DNA from: an uncultured Paracoccaceae bacterium
Lineage (GTDB): Bacteria; Pseudomonadota; Alphaproteobacteria; Rhodobacterales; Rhodobacteraceae
DNA length: 64,000 nucleotides
Reading direction: 5' to 3'
Assembly (NCBI GenBank): GCA_947495795.1
Contig: CANMAI010000006.1
Location: 231,208-295,207, forward strand
Both the position numbers and the translations under genes were made by a program. Each line of letters starts with the position of its first letter. Within the stretch, counting starts at the first letter, position 1. The notes under the pieces were generated by a model, which saw only the letters and a list, made by a program, of their open reading frames with translations, was not told the origin of the DNA and ran no database searches. Below are positions 25,376-33,071 of the stretch, piece by piece.

Positions 25376-25452
25376 AGAGGCCATGCGCACCGTTTCCGGC
25401 CAAGCGCCCACCCGCCCGCCCCGCTTGGCCGGAAACGGTGCGCATGGCCTCT
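25376..25452. repeat. G4-loop hairpin, copy 4
   Basis: Two 31-base arms (25376-25406, 25422-25452) are perfect reverse complements. The loop 25407-25421 is CCCACCCGCCCGCCC, identical to copy 3. The flanking genes are on the minus strand, so an rlmB read-through transcript would carry the G-rich loop GGGCGGGCGGGTGGG; in copies 2 and 3 the flanking plus-strand transcripts carry the C-rich loop. Confidence 0.93.
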
Positions 25453-25483
25453 GGTGCTTTGGGTTGGCGTTGTTTGCGATTGC

Positions 25484-26281
25484 TCAGCGGCGCCGGGCCG
25501 CCTGACAGGCATAAAGCGAGATTGCAGCTGCATTGGAAACATTCAGCGATCCGAAGACGCCTGCTGCCGGAATACGGGCCACCGTATCGCAGTTTTCCCG
25601 TGTGAGCGTGCGCATACCCGGGCCTTCCGCGCCAAGAACGAGGCCAACGGGCTGATCGTGGAACGGCGCGCAGGCGGCCTCGATCTCCACGTCTCCCTCA
25701 CCATCCAGGCCGATCAGCGTATAGCCCATCTCGCGCAGGCTTCCCATCGCGTTGGCGAGGTTTGGCACACGAAGATAGGGTTGGCGCTCCAGCGCGCCGC
25801 TGGCCGTTTTGGCAAGAGCGCCTGTCTCGGGAGCCGCGTGGCGGTGAGGCGCGATGACCGCGCGCGCGCCAAAAACTTCGGCAGAGCGCAGAATGGCGCC
25901 GACATTGTGCGGATCGGACACTCTGTCCAGAAGCAGCACAGTTGGCGCTGCGTCGCGCGGCGCGCAGAGTTCGGACACCGACCCCCAATTGAGCGCGTCC
26001 ACCTGCAGCGCCGCACCCTGATGCACGGATTGTGGATCAATGGGGGCGGAGAAGCGGCGCGCGTCGGACATTTCAGGCTCCATGCCCGAGGCCGTAATCG
26101 CCTCGGCCAACCTGTCGCCTGCATTCTTCGTGACGATCAGGCGGTGCCGCACCCGCGCCGGGTTGAGCAAGGCATCGCGCACGGAATGGATGCCAAAGAG
26201 CCACAGTGTTGCATCCTCTTGACGTTTGCCGCGTTCGCGTTCAACGATCCATTTAGGTTTTTTGGACTGCCTGGGGGCCAT
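25484..26281 (-). CDS. rlmB: 23S rRNA (guanosine-2'-O)-methyltransferase RlmB
   Basis: A 265-residue SpoU/TrmH-type knotted methyltransferase that modifies G2251 of 23S rRNA. N-terminal substrate domain: LWLFGIHSVRDALLNP. The three SpoU motifs are visible: LLLDRVSDPHNVGAILRSAE, GLVLGAEGPGM and IPAAGVFGSLNVSNAAAISL. ATG 26281 has GAGGAAG upstream; the frame to 26404 runs into the divergent gene's promoter. The assignment as RlmB rather than another TrmH-like enzyme rests on overall similarity and on the tRNA-Tyr neighbourhood. Confidence 0.88.
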   Translation of the reverse strand: MAPRQSKKPKWIVERERGKRQEDATLWLFGIHSVRDALLNPARVRHRLIVTKNAGDRLAEAITASGMEPEMSDARRFSAPIDPQSVHQGAALQVDALNWGSVSELCAPRDAAPTVLLLDRVSDPHNVGAILRSAEVFGARAVIAPHRHAAPETGALAKTASGALERQPYLRVPNLANAMGSLREMGYTLIGLDGEGDVEIEAACAPFHDQPVGLVLGAEGPGMRTLTRENCDTVARIPAAGVFGSLNVSNAAAISLYACQAARRR

Positions 26282-26339
26282 CTCTGCTTCCTCTATGCGC
26301 AATCGGTGCGTGGCTGGCCCCCTGAGTTTGGGAGAGAAC

Positions 26340-26783
26340 ATGATCCGCCCCGCACGCGAATCGGATTTGCAGCAGATCAGATTTCTGGCGCAGACCTCGT
26401 TCACGGCCTATGTGGCCCGCGAGGGCCGGAAGATCAAGCAGCCTGAGATGGACCCGCGCCAGTTGCAGGCCGAGGGCAGGATATTTGTCTACATGATCGA
26501 CGCGGCTCTTGGCGGCTATATCGTGTTCCATCAGGACGGGATGGATATGCATGTGGAGCATCTGGCCGTAACGCCGCGCTTTCGCAGCCGGGGCATAGGG
26601 CGGGCATTGCTGAACTATGTGGACACATTGGGGCTTTTGCGCAAATGCCTGCGGGTGGTTCTGCACCCGAATGTGGTCGTGTTTCAGAATATGGCATTCT
26701 ACCGAAGCCGGGGCTTCACCGAGATAGACAGGCGCGAGGTGGACGGGGATGAACATGTCTATTTCGAACGATATCTCAGATAG
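26340..26783 (+). CDS. GNAT family N-acetyltransferase
   Basis: A 147-residue protein. The start MIRPARESDLQQIRFLAQTS and the acetyl-CoA signature HLAVTPRFRSRGIGRALL (about residues 75-92) are clear, as is the closing NMAFYRSRGFTEIDR. GGAGAG lies directly before ATG 26340. It is divergent from rlmB with 58 bases between starts and is followed 53 bases later by the tRNA gene. Substrate unknown. Confidence 0.87.
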   Translation: MIRPARESDLQQIRFLAQTSFTAYVAREGRKIKQPEMDPRQLQAEGRIFVYMIDAALGGYIVFHQDGMDMHVEHLAVTPRFRSRGIGRALLNYVDTLGLLRKCLRVVLHPNVVVFQNMAFYRSRGFTEIDRREVDGDEHVYFERYLR

Positions 26784-26836
26784 CGTATTCGGAGGCTTGA
26801 CCCTCGCGGAGCACGCCAGTATGCACACGGCTCAGT

Positions 26837-26920
26837 GGGCGACGGGCTGCAAGGTGCGGCAGCGGACTGTAACTCCGCCGAGGTGACTCATGCCTGGTTC
26901 GATTCCAGGGTCGCCCACCA
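26837..26920 (+). tRNA. tRNA-Tyr (anticodon GTA), long variable arm
   Basis: An 84-base cloverleaf with encoded CCA. Acceptor GGGCGAC pairs with GTCGCCC; the anticodon stem GCGGA/TCCGC encloses CTGTAAC, giving anticodon GTA. The variable arm contains GAG-GTGA-CTC, so it is class II as bacterial tRNA-Tyr should be. T-arm: CCTGG TTCGATT CCAGG. The D-arm is unusual: positions 8 and 9 read GG instead of the near-universal T at 8, and the stem is GCTG/CGGC with loop CAAGGTG, so the usual A14 and A21 are missing by my alignment. Confidence 0.85.
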
Positions 26921-27091
26921 TCATTCTACCGGATTGATATGCTTGATTTTGTTTGAGACCGGCCCCTCGATGGGGTTGTATTTCGACACAGATCCGGGGA
27001 TCTCGATACAATTCCCCCTAAGACCGCCAAATATCTGGAAGAAGATAGAGGCTGCTTCTTTTATTGGCGGCGGGTCCCGTAAGTGTTGACG
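26921..27091. other. Junction between the tRNA and the low-GC iron block
   Basis: 171 bases with no gene. The sequence changes here from the high-GC host style to the lower-GC style of the iron block, and the first coding remnant on the far side is a cut cupredoxin gene. I looked for a repeat of the tRNA 3' end further downstream as an attachment site and did not find one. Confidence 0.4.
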
Positions 27092-27307
27092 TCAGACAGT
27101 CGTGTTTTGGCCTGTATCCGGCGGGATGAATGTCACGGTGTCGCCAAGGGCGATGTGCAAAATGTCTGGTGCAAAGATGTTGGTGTGTTGCGCGTCATTC
27201 GTTGCGGCATTCAACATCATAATGCGGAACTCTTCGGCTGTTGCGCCGAAAGGTGTCACTACCGCAATCAATACGGTGGCTCGGGTCAATCTAGTCGGCA
27301 TAAGCAT
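27092..27307 (-). pseudogene. Truncated pseudoazurin/plastocyanin-like cupredoxin
   Basis: 71 codons beginning inside the last codons of the ABC ATPase gene. An export signal (TRLTRATVLIAVVTPFGATA) is followed by EFRIMMLNAATND and HIALGDTVTFIPPDTGQNTT, which is the first part of a pseudoazurin-type blue copper protein, including the Asn before the first copper ligand region. A stop follows at once, so the Cys-His-Met copper loop is missing. This is the broken edge of the low-GC block. The in-frame ATGs at 27313, 27307 and 27301 are all possible starts. Confidence 0.7.
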
Positions 27308-28061
27308 GGACATCCAATTCGTCTCTTGGACCCAAACCCGTTTGGATGGCAACATTGTAAGTCTGGGCAATGAGAGGGTCGGAGAGCACGACATCAGGTG
27401 AACCTTGGGCCAGCATCCGCCCTGATCCAATCAGCACCAGATGATCCGCATATCGGGCCGCAAGGTTAAGGTCGTGCAGTGCGACAATGCCGATTGCATT
27501 GCGGTCTTTCATGGCTGCTTTTATACGTGACATCACATCAAGCTGGTGACGCAAGTCGAGTGCACTTGTTGGTTCATCGAAGAGGTAGACTTCTGACTTG
27601 CGGATCAAGGCTTGGCACACTGAAACCATCTGAGCCTGTCCGCCTGACAACTCCCCGATATACGCATCCGCCAGATGACCGATATTGGCGCTGTCCAAAG
27701 CGGTGGCAACGGCAATCATGTCGGCATCAGTCACACGCCAACCCGCAAGTTGCTTTTGCGCCATCAGCACCACGTCAAACACCGACAATGCAGCGTTTGC
27801 GGCGAAGAACTGCGGCATAAAGCAAATGCGACGCAGACGTTGTTGGGTCGTGAGAGCCGACAGGTCAGTACCGTCTAGAGTGATGGTGCCCGTGTCAGAC
27901 TTTACCAAGCCTGCAATGGTTCGAAACAGCGTGGATTTTCCTGCTGCGTTCGGGCCAATCAGCGCGGTCAGTTGTCCGGACTGGAGAGCGTCAAAGCCAG
28001 TGTTCTTGAGAATGTTGCGACGGCCAAAGGACAGGCTGATGTCTTGTGCTGCGAGTGTCAT
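27291..28061 (-). CDS. Iron ABC transporter, ATP-binding protein
   Basis: A 256-residue FepC/FecE-type ATPase. Walker A GPNAAGKST (about residues 36-44; the usual Gly-Ser is Ala-Ala), Q-loop in CFMPQFF, signature LSGGQ within YIGELSGGQAQMVSVCQAL, Walker B VYLFDEPTSALD and the switch His in IVALHDLNLAARYAD are all present. It overlaps the permease gene by four bases (ATG 28061). Its 3' end overlaps the start of the truncated cupredoxin. It energises uptake of an iron chelate. Confidence 0.9.
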   Translation of the reverse strand: MTLAAQDISLSFGRRNILKNTGFDALQSGQLTALIGPNAAGKSTLFRTIAGLVKSDTGTITLDGTDLSALTTQQRLRRICFMPQFFAANAALSVFDVVLMAQKQLAGWRVTDADMIAVATALDSANIGHLADAYIGELSGGQAQMVSVCQALIRKSEVYLFDEPTSALDLRHQLDVMSRIKAAMKDRNAIGIVALHDLNLAARYADHLVLIGSGRMLAQGSPDVVLSDPLIAQTYNVAIQTGLGPRDELDVHAYAD

Positions 28062-29134
28062 TGCCAATGTCTTTGGCGTTGAGAGAGGATCAGGCTTACG
28101 AAGAATGGGATGCCTATCAGGGATGTGATCATGCCGATGGGGTAAATGACCCCCGGCGTGATCGCCTTTGACGCGATGGAGGTGCCTGAGATGATCAAGG
28201 CGCCTGCCAGTGCAGAGCAAGGCAGAAAGCCCCGTTGGTCCTCGCCCACGATGATCCTTGCGATATGCGGGCCGACCAAGCCCACAAATGCGACTGCCCC
28301 GACAAAGGAAACAGCGACTGCGGCAAGAAGTGACACGCCTGCCAGCACCGACAGGCGGAGAAATGATACGTTCACTCCAAGGCTTGCCGCTTTTTCTTCT
28401 CCCATACGAAGTGCGGTCAGTGACCATGATCGTGACATGAAGTACGGCATAACGATTGCAAGGATGATAACACAGGTGAGGACTTTGCCCCAACTTGCAC
28501 GGGCCAGTGATCCAAGCTGCCAGAAGATGATCTGGGCGAGTTGCAGTTCGGATGCGCCATACTGAAGAAGCGCCAGCAAAGCGTTGAATGTGAAGAGCAT
28601 GGCGATGCCGACAAGGATCATGGCCTCGGGTGTTACCCCCCTTAGACGTGTGAAGCCGTAAAGGGCAAGTGATGTGATCATCGCCATTACGAAGGCATTC
28701 CCCGTGACGAAAAATACCCCCGCACCTGGGATCAATGACCATTGCATAACGATTGCCATGGCTGCCCCGAAACTCGCAGCTGAAGACAACCCAAGTGTGA
28801 ACGGGTCCGCCAAGGGGTTGTTTAAGATCGTTTGCATCTCAGCCCCAGCCACGCCAAGCATCGCGCCAACACAGACTGCCATGAGCGCAATGGGCAGACG
28901 TAATTCCCATACGATGACGTGTCGTTCGGCTGAAGCACCAGATGGATTGAAGATCACTGACAGGACATCTTGAAACGTGAGGCTTGCAGGACCTGTCATG
29001 ACATCAATCAGCACAGTGACGGAAAGTGCAGCAATTGCACTGACCAACAGAAGCAAACGGCGATGGTTGCGACTTCTATAATTGCCAACGAGTGTTTGGA
29101 CAGCATTGTTGTGCGGGGGGGATGTGACGGACAT
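28058..29134 (-). CDS. Iron ABC transporter, FecCD-type permease
   Basis: A 358-residue membrane protein with about ten helices. The family signatures LRLPIALMAVCVGAMLGVAG, EMQTILNNPLADPFTLGLSS and GAVAFVGLVGPHIARIIVGED are present. ATG 29134 is chosen since the frame upstream to 29536 lies within the binding-protein gene. 55 bases separate it from that gene; the 3' end overlaps the ATPase start. It probably works as a homodimer, as no second permease is encoded. Confidence 0.9.
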   Translation of the reverse strand: MSVTSPPHNNAVQTLVGNYRSRNHRRLLLLVSAIAALSVTVLIDVMTGPASLTFQDVLSVIFNPSGASAERHVIVWELRLPIALMAVCVGAMLGVAGAEMQTILNNPLADPFTLGLSSAASFGAAMAIVMQWSLIPGAGVFFVTGNAFVMAMITSLALYGFTRLRGVTPEAMILVGIAMLFTFNALLALLQYGASELQLAQIIFWQLGSLARASWGKVLTCVIILAIVMPYFMSRSWSLTALRMGEEKAASLGVNVSFLRLSVLAGVSLLAAVAVSFVGAVAFVGLVGPHIARIIVGEDQRGFLPCSALAGALIISGTSIASKAITPGVIYPIGMITSLIGIPFFVSLILSQRQRHWQ

Positions 29135-29189
29135 CGGCTTCACCAAATCGAACGGGAATTTGGGCCGGGGAACCCGACCGATGGAGACG

Positions 29190-30329
29190 CTACTCTGGTA
29201 AGCTGACCCAGAATTGGCCTTCGGCCGCGAATGGCATGAACTCATCGTGCAGCTTTGCGAATGTGGCATCTGGATCAAGATCGGCGAAGCTTTCTGGATG
29301 TAGCCATTTTGCCAACTGTTGAATGGCGATGAAGTGGTACGGGCTGTTGTAGAACTGGTGATAGATCGAATGCATCCGACCATCTTGCACTGCCCTGAGG
29401 TCGCGGAAGCCCGTGCGTTCAGACAGGGCGACCAATCGGGCTTCGTTGTCGTTGGCGTCAGCGTTGTAGCCGAGCAAGGTCGCAGTCGCCTCTGGTCTGG
29501 CTTCAGCCCAGTTGGCACCTGTACCGAGCAAGACATCGGGGTCCGCAGCGATTAGTCCTTCAAGGCTAACCTCTGAACTGTAGCCTGAGAAAATCTCGGA
29601 GCCATAGTTCCGTCCGCCAGCCAGTTCGATGAAGCGACCGTAGTTATAGCTGCCGAAGGTGGAACAGCAGAACTCTGGGTTCCAGCCTGCCGCATTCTCC
29701 ATGAAGACGAGAGGTTTTTCATCGATCGGCAACGTCTGCACGATGTTGGTGACCTTACGCATTTCGGCCACATAGAAGTCGATAAACTCAGCGGCACGGG
29801 CTTCTTCCTCAAGAAGCCTTCCCAGCAGCAACATGGAGGGGATGGCATTTGCCGTCGGATCACGACGGAAGTCAATGAAGACGACAGGCACTCCAGCCTT
29901 TTCCAGCTTTTCGATCAAGCCTGTTTCTTCCGCTTTGAAGAGGTTGCCAAGGTCAAGGATCAGCAGGTCAGCCTCATGCTCGATCACAGCCTCAATGCTG
30001 AAGTCACCGGCGTAAGGATTGCCAAAATTCGCCATGCGAGCCGTGTCTTCCGGGAAGGCTGCTTCGAACTTATGAAAGGCATCAGGGTCATAGAGGATCA
30101 GATCATCTTTCCACCCGACGATATGTTCGAACGGGTCCTCTGTTGCCAGTGGAGCGACCGCGTACATCATCCGTCCTTCACCCAAAATGATGCGTGATGG
30201 TGCATCGGACAACGTGACCTGCCGCCCAGCGATGTCAGTCAAAGTCATTGGGTCTGCCAATGCAGCGGTGGAAAGAAATGGGAGCGCCACCGCTATGTAT
30301 ATTGCTGTTTTAATTGGTAAATATCGCAT
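29190..30329 (-). CDS. Iron ABC transporter, periplasmic binding protein
   Basis: A 379-residue protein with a signal peptide (IKTAIYIAVALPFLSTAALA). The TroA/FepB-like fold is indicated by MTLTDIAGRQVTLSDAPSRI at the mature N-terminus, FSIEAVIEHEADLLILDLGN in the first lobe and LEGLIAADPDVLLGTG in the second. A CC pair (EFCCSTF) is unusual. The ligand is probably a ferric siderophore or haem. It is first in the minus-strand transport operon and divergent from the small-ORF/hemP unit, with a large dyad in the gap. Confidence 0.88.
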   Translation of the reverse strand: MRYLPIKTAIYIAVALPFLSTAALADPMTLTDIAGRQVTLSDAPSRIILGEGRMMYAVAPLATEDPFEHIVGWKDDLILYDPDAFHKFEAAFPEDTARMANFGNPYAGDFSIEAVIEHEADLLILDLGNLFKAEETGLIEKLEKAGVPVVFIDFRRDPTANAIPSMLLLGRLLEEEARAAEFIDFYVAEMRKVTNIVQTLPIDEKPLVFMENAAGWNPEFCCSTFGSYNYGRFIELAGGRNYGSEIFSGYSSEVSLEGLIAADPDVLLGTGANWAEARPEATATLLGYNADANDNEARLVALSERTGFRDLRAVQDGRMHSIYHQFYNSPYHFIAIQQLAKWLHPESFADLDPDATFAKLHDEFMPFAAEGQFWVSLPE

Positions 30330-30429
30330 GTCTGGATCACCTTTCGAAGACGTTTCAAGTGCATGAATCGCTGGGGTGAACCTGGCCGTTGCTATTGGCT
30401 TTCAGTATCTTACTAAAAGAGTCAACAAG

Positions 30430-30480
30430 GCAATTTATATCTGACAAAAAAAGTCGGATTGACTTATCAGACTGAATTGC
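30430..30480. promoter_or_regulatory. Large dyad in the divergent iron promoter region
   Basis: The left arm GCAATT...CTGA (30430-30444) is mirrored by TCAG...AATTGC (30467-30480) around an A-rich centre. The 229-base gap separates the ABC binding-protein gene from the hemP unit. By position this could be the site of an iron regulator (RirA, Irr or Fur in this group), but no consensus match was clear enough to name one. Confidence 0.45.
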
Positions 30481-30558
30481 TCAGGTTTATGTCAACATCC
30501 AGCCACCCCTCCCAACACTGGGGAAGCCCGACAATCGACAGATGAGAGGACTTCCAAA

Positions 30559-30729
30559 ATGCGAGACCCAGTAGACCGTTTGAAAGACCTGAACCGTGAA
30601 CGCAGCACCCCACGCCCTGACCGATCAGAAGTGGCTGACATTTGGTTTGAGTCGGGACTGCCAGAGGGGTTCAGCATGGAATGGGTGTTTGATCGCTATG
30701 ACCACACGGCCGATCGGGGACGGGTATGA
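30559..30729 (+). CDS. Small protein upstream of hemP
   Basis: A 56-residue protein starting MRDPVDRLKDLNRERSTPRP and ending DRYDHTADRGRV, charged and without a membrane segment. AGAGGA lies upstream of the ATG. The stop overlaps the hemP start (ATGA), a strong sign of translational coupling. I do not recognise the family; its position suggests an iron-responsive role. Confidence 0.62.
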   Translation: MRDPVDRLKDLNRERSTPRPDRSEVADIWFESGLPEGFSMEWVFDRYDHTADRGRV

Positions 30730-30896
30730 TGTCCTACCATTCTGCAAGAGAGACCTTGAAGCCTGCCCCAAACGCGCTGCCAACTTATGCAGCGGAGGAC
30801 CTGACCAAGGGCGCAGATCAGGCACAGATCGTGCTTGGCGACCAAACCTACACCCTACGGATCACGCGGGCTGGCAAGTTGATCCTGACCAAATGA
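30726..30896 (+). CDS. hemP: Hemin uptake protein HemP
   Basis: A 56-residue protein. The C-terminal half VLGDQTYTLRITRAGKLILT is the diagnostic HemP motif. The start is ATG 30726 or the adjacent ATG 30729. HemP proteins are small iron-regulated proteins; in some bacteria they activate haem-uptake genes. It sits at the head of the plus-strand iron operon, overlapping an unknown small gene on one side and a possible third one on the other. Confidence 0.82.
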   Translation: MMSYHSARETLKPAPNALPTYAAEDLTKGADQAQIVLGDQTYTLRITRAGKLILTK

Positions 30897-31048
30897 CCAA
30901 CGCACGGCAACGACTTGGGGGCGCACCCGTCCGCTTCATCACAGAACGTGACGGGATCGAAGCGACCTCGGTCATTTACTTTCGCGCTCCCAGGCACATG
31001 GCAGGCGACAGACCATCCTTCCACACACAACCAATAACTCTTCACTGA
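30893..31048 (+). CDS. Possible small ORF after hemP
   Basis: 51 codons starting at an ATG that overlaps the hemP stop (ATGA). It begins MTNARQRLGGAPVRFITERD and ends PITLH. No motif or family is recognised. It is supported only by the overlapping start and by its position 11 bases before the imelysin gene; it could be a non-coding leader. Confidence 0.35.
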   Translation: MTNARQRLGGAPVRFITERDGIEATSVIYFRAPRHMAGDRPSFHTQPITLH

Positions 31049-31059
31049 CAGGACCTTTC

Positions 31060-32322
31060 ATGAAACACGCCTTCCTTTCTTCCACGGCACTGCTCGTAGC
31101 CTTCGCCACGCCCGCCCTCGCTGTCGATAAGGCGGAGGTGTTAGACACTTATGCCGATATCGCTGCCGCAAAGTATGGTGACAGCCTGACAACCGCACAG
31201 ACACTGCAAGCCGCCGTGAATGCTCTTGTCGCCAATCCATCGGCTGAGGCTCTGCAAGCTGCCAAAGATGCATGGTTGGCTGCTCGTGTCCCGTACCAGC
31301 AGACCGAAGTATATCGTTTCGGCAATCCAATCGTTGATGACTGGGAGGGGAAAGTGAACGCCTGGCCGCTGGATGAAGGTCTGATCGACTATGTGGATGC
31401 GTCCTATGGCGGACCATCTGACGAGAATGAACTTGCCGCTCTGAATGTGATCGCCAATCCGACCTTCACCCTGTCCGGCGTTGACATAGACGCCACCACC
31501 ATCACTCCAGCTTTGTTGGAAGAAACCCTACAAGAGGCGGATGGTATCGAGGCAAATGTCGCAACGGGCTACCACGCCATTGAGTTCCTGCTGTGGGGCC
31601 AAGACCTGAACGGGCACGGCAAAGGGGCAGGCACTCGCGCGTGGACGGACTATGCGGGGGGTGACCTTTGTACGAATGACAATTGTGATCGCCGTGCAGA
31701 GTACCTGGTTGCAGCAACCGATCTGCTGATATCGGATTTGGAATGGATGTCAGCCCAATGGGCCGACGGTGGTTCAGCCCGTGCTGAACTGACCTCAAAT
31801 GCGGATGCAGGTCTGGCCGCGATTCTGACGGGCATGGGGTCTTTATCATACGGTGAGGTTGCGGGCGAACGGATGCGTCTTGGCGTTATGCTCAACGATC
31901 CAGAAGAGGAACATTCCTGTTTTGCCGACAACACCCACAACGATCACTACTATGATGGGCTTGGTGTCCAAAACATCTACCTCGGCGAATACATTCGCGT
32001 CGATGGTACGCTGGTGTCGGGTCCGTCCTTGTCTGACCTGGTATCGGAAACGGACGCCGCTTTGGATGCTGAAATGCAGAACAAACTCAGCGCAACCATG
32101 ATGTCGTTAGGCCGCATCAAAACAGCGGCAGAGGCAGGCTTTGCCTATGACCAGATGCTGGAACGTGGCAACGAAGCTGGTGAAAGCCTGATCATGGGCG
32201 GTGTGAATGGGTTCATCGATCAAACCCGCTCCATCGAACGTGTCGTCACGGCTCTCAACCTGGATCAGATTGCGTTCGAAGGGTCAGACAGCCTCGACGA
32301 TCCCGAAGCTGTTTTCCAATAA
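31060..32322 (+). CDS. Imelysin family (M75) periplasmic protein
   Basis: A 420-residue exported protein with signal peptide MKHAFLSSTALLVAFATPAL. The imelysin GxHxxE motif is intact: ATGYHAIEFLLWGQD (about residue 170). Further conserved segments are RVPYQQTEVYRFGNPIVDDW, HSCFADNTHNDHYYDGLG and the closing SIERVVTALNLDQIAFEGSD. Imelysins are linked to iron uptake; the GxHxxE site is thought to bind metal. It is followed by bfd, bfr, a di-heme protein, a second imelysin and DUF1513 on the same strand. Confidence 0.88.
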   Translation: MKHAFLSSTALLVAFATPALAVDKAEVLDTYADIAAAKYGDSLTTAQTLQAAVNALVANPSAEALQAAKDAWLAARVPYQQTEVYRFGNPIVDDWEGKVNAWPLDEGLIDYVDASYGGPSDENELAALNVIANPTFTLSGVDIDATTITPALLEETLQEADGIEANVATGYHAIEFLLWGQDLNGHGKGAGTRAWTDYAGGDLCTNDNCDRRAEYLVAATDLLISDLEWMSAQWADGGSARAELTSNADAGLAAILTGMGSLSYGEVAGERMRLGVMLNDPEEEHSCFADNTHNDHYYDGLGVQNIYLGEYIRVDGTLVSGPSLSDLVSETDAALDAEMQNKLSATMMSLGRIKTAAEAGFAYDQMLERGNEAGESLIMGGVNGFIDQTRSIERVVTALNLDQIAFEGSDSLDDPEAVFQ

Positions 32323-32344
32323 GTCTCCCCAAGGTCTTGCCATC

Positions 32345-32611
32345 ATGATCATCTGTCACTGCCAGAATATCACCGATCACGACATCAACGCAGCCATCGA
32401 TTGGATGCGCGCGTCGGATGGCAAGACCATTATCACCCCAGGCAAAGTCTATCGGGCATTGGGTAAGGCAGCGGATTGTGGTGGTTGTATGCCACTGTTC
32501 CTGTCCACCATGCGCGGCAACGAGTATCTGGAAGTCCCCATGCACCTGCGGAATCTGAAGCCCGTAGCCACACAGGAAAACCATCATGAACGGCGACAAG
32601 AAAGTCATTGA
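32345..32611 (+). CDS. bfd: Bacterioferritin-associated ferredoxin-like protein
   Basis: An 88-residue protein. [2Fe-2S] ligands are Cys4 and Cys6 ([11 protein letters not shown]) and Cys45/Cys48 (DCGGCMPLF), the Bfd pattern. Established role in other bacteria: Bfd reduces ferric iron in bacterioferritin so that it can be released. Its 3' end overlaps the bfr start by 26 bases, so storage and release proteins are made together. The length is slightly more than the usual 60-75 because of a charged tail. Confidence 0.85.
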   Translation: MIICHCQNITDHDINAAIDWMRASDGKTIITPGKVYRALGKAADCGGCMPLFLSTMRGNEYLEVPMHLRNLKPVATQENHHERRQESH

Positions 32612-33071
32612 ATACCTCAACGATGCTCTGCGCAGTGAGCTAACAGCGGTCAGCCAGTATTGGCTGCACTACCGGATGCAGGAGGACTGGGGTCTTGGTC
32701 ACATGGCCAAGAAGTCCCGTGAGGAAAGCATCGAAGAAATGAACCATGCAGACAAGATCATTGCCCGCATCTTGTTCCTTGGCGGTCATCCAAACCTGCA
32801 AAAACTTGATCCCCTGCGCATCGGTCAGACTCCAAAAGAAACCCTGGAATGCGACTTGGCCGCAGAGCATGGTGCACGTGATTTGTATATGGAGGCCCGT
32901 AAGCACTGTGAGGCAGTCGGTGACTTCGTCACCAAGAACATCTTTGAAGAATTGTTGACCGACGAAGAAGGTCATATCGATTTCTTGGAAACCCAACTGG
33001 ACCTCGTGACGAAACTCGGCGAAGAAAAATATGCGCAACTCAACGCATCGAAGATGGATGAAGCCGAGTAA
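32586..33071 (+). CDS. bfr: Bacterioferritin
   Basis: A 161-residue iron-storage subunit of a 24-mer cage. Ferroxidase ligands Glu18, Glu51, His54 and the later Glu/His of [10 protein letters not shown] are present, as is Met52, the haem ligand between subunits ([12 protein letters not shown]). The length is standard. It overlaps bfd at its start and the di-heme gene at its end (14 bases), an unusually compressed arrangement. Confidence 0.92.
   Translation: MNGDKKVIEYLNDALRSELTAVSQYWLHYRMQEDWGLGHMAKKSREESIEEMNHADKIIARILFLGGHPNLQKLDPLRIGQTPKETLECDLAAEHGARDLYMEARKHCEAVGDFVTKNIFEELLTDEEGHIDFLETQLDLVTKLGEEKYAQLNASKMDEAE

Noticed and set aside
27291..28742. 483-codon frame read as a single protein
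   Set aside because: Only the last 256 codons (from ATG 28061) are the ABC ATPase; the first part is the shadow of the permease gene in another frame.
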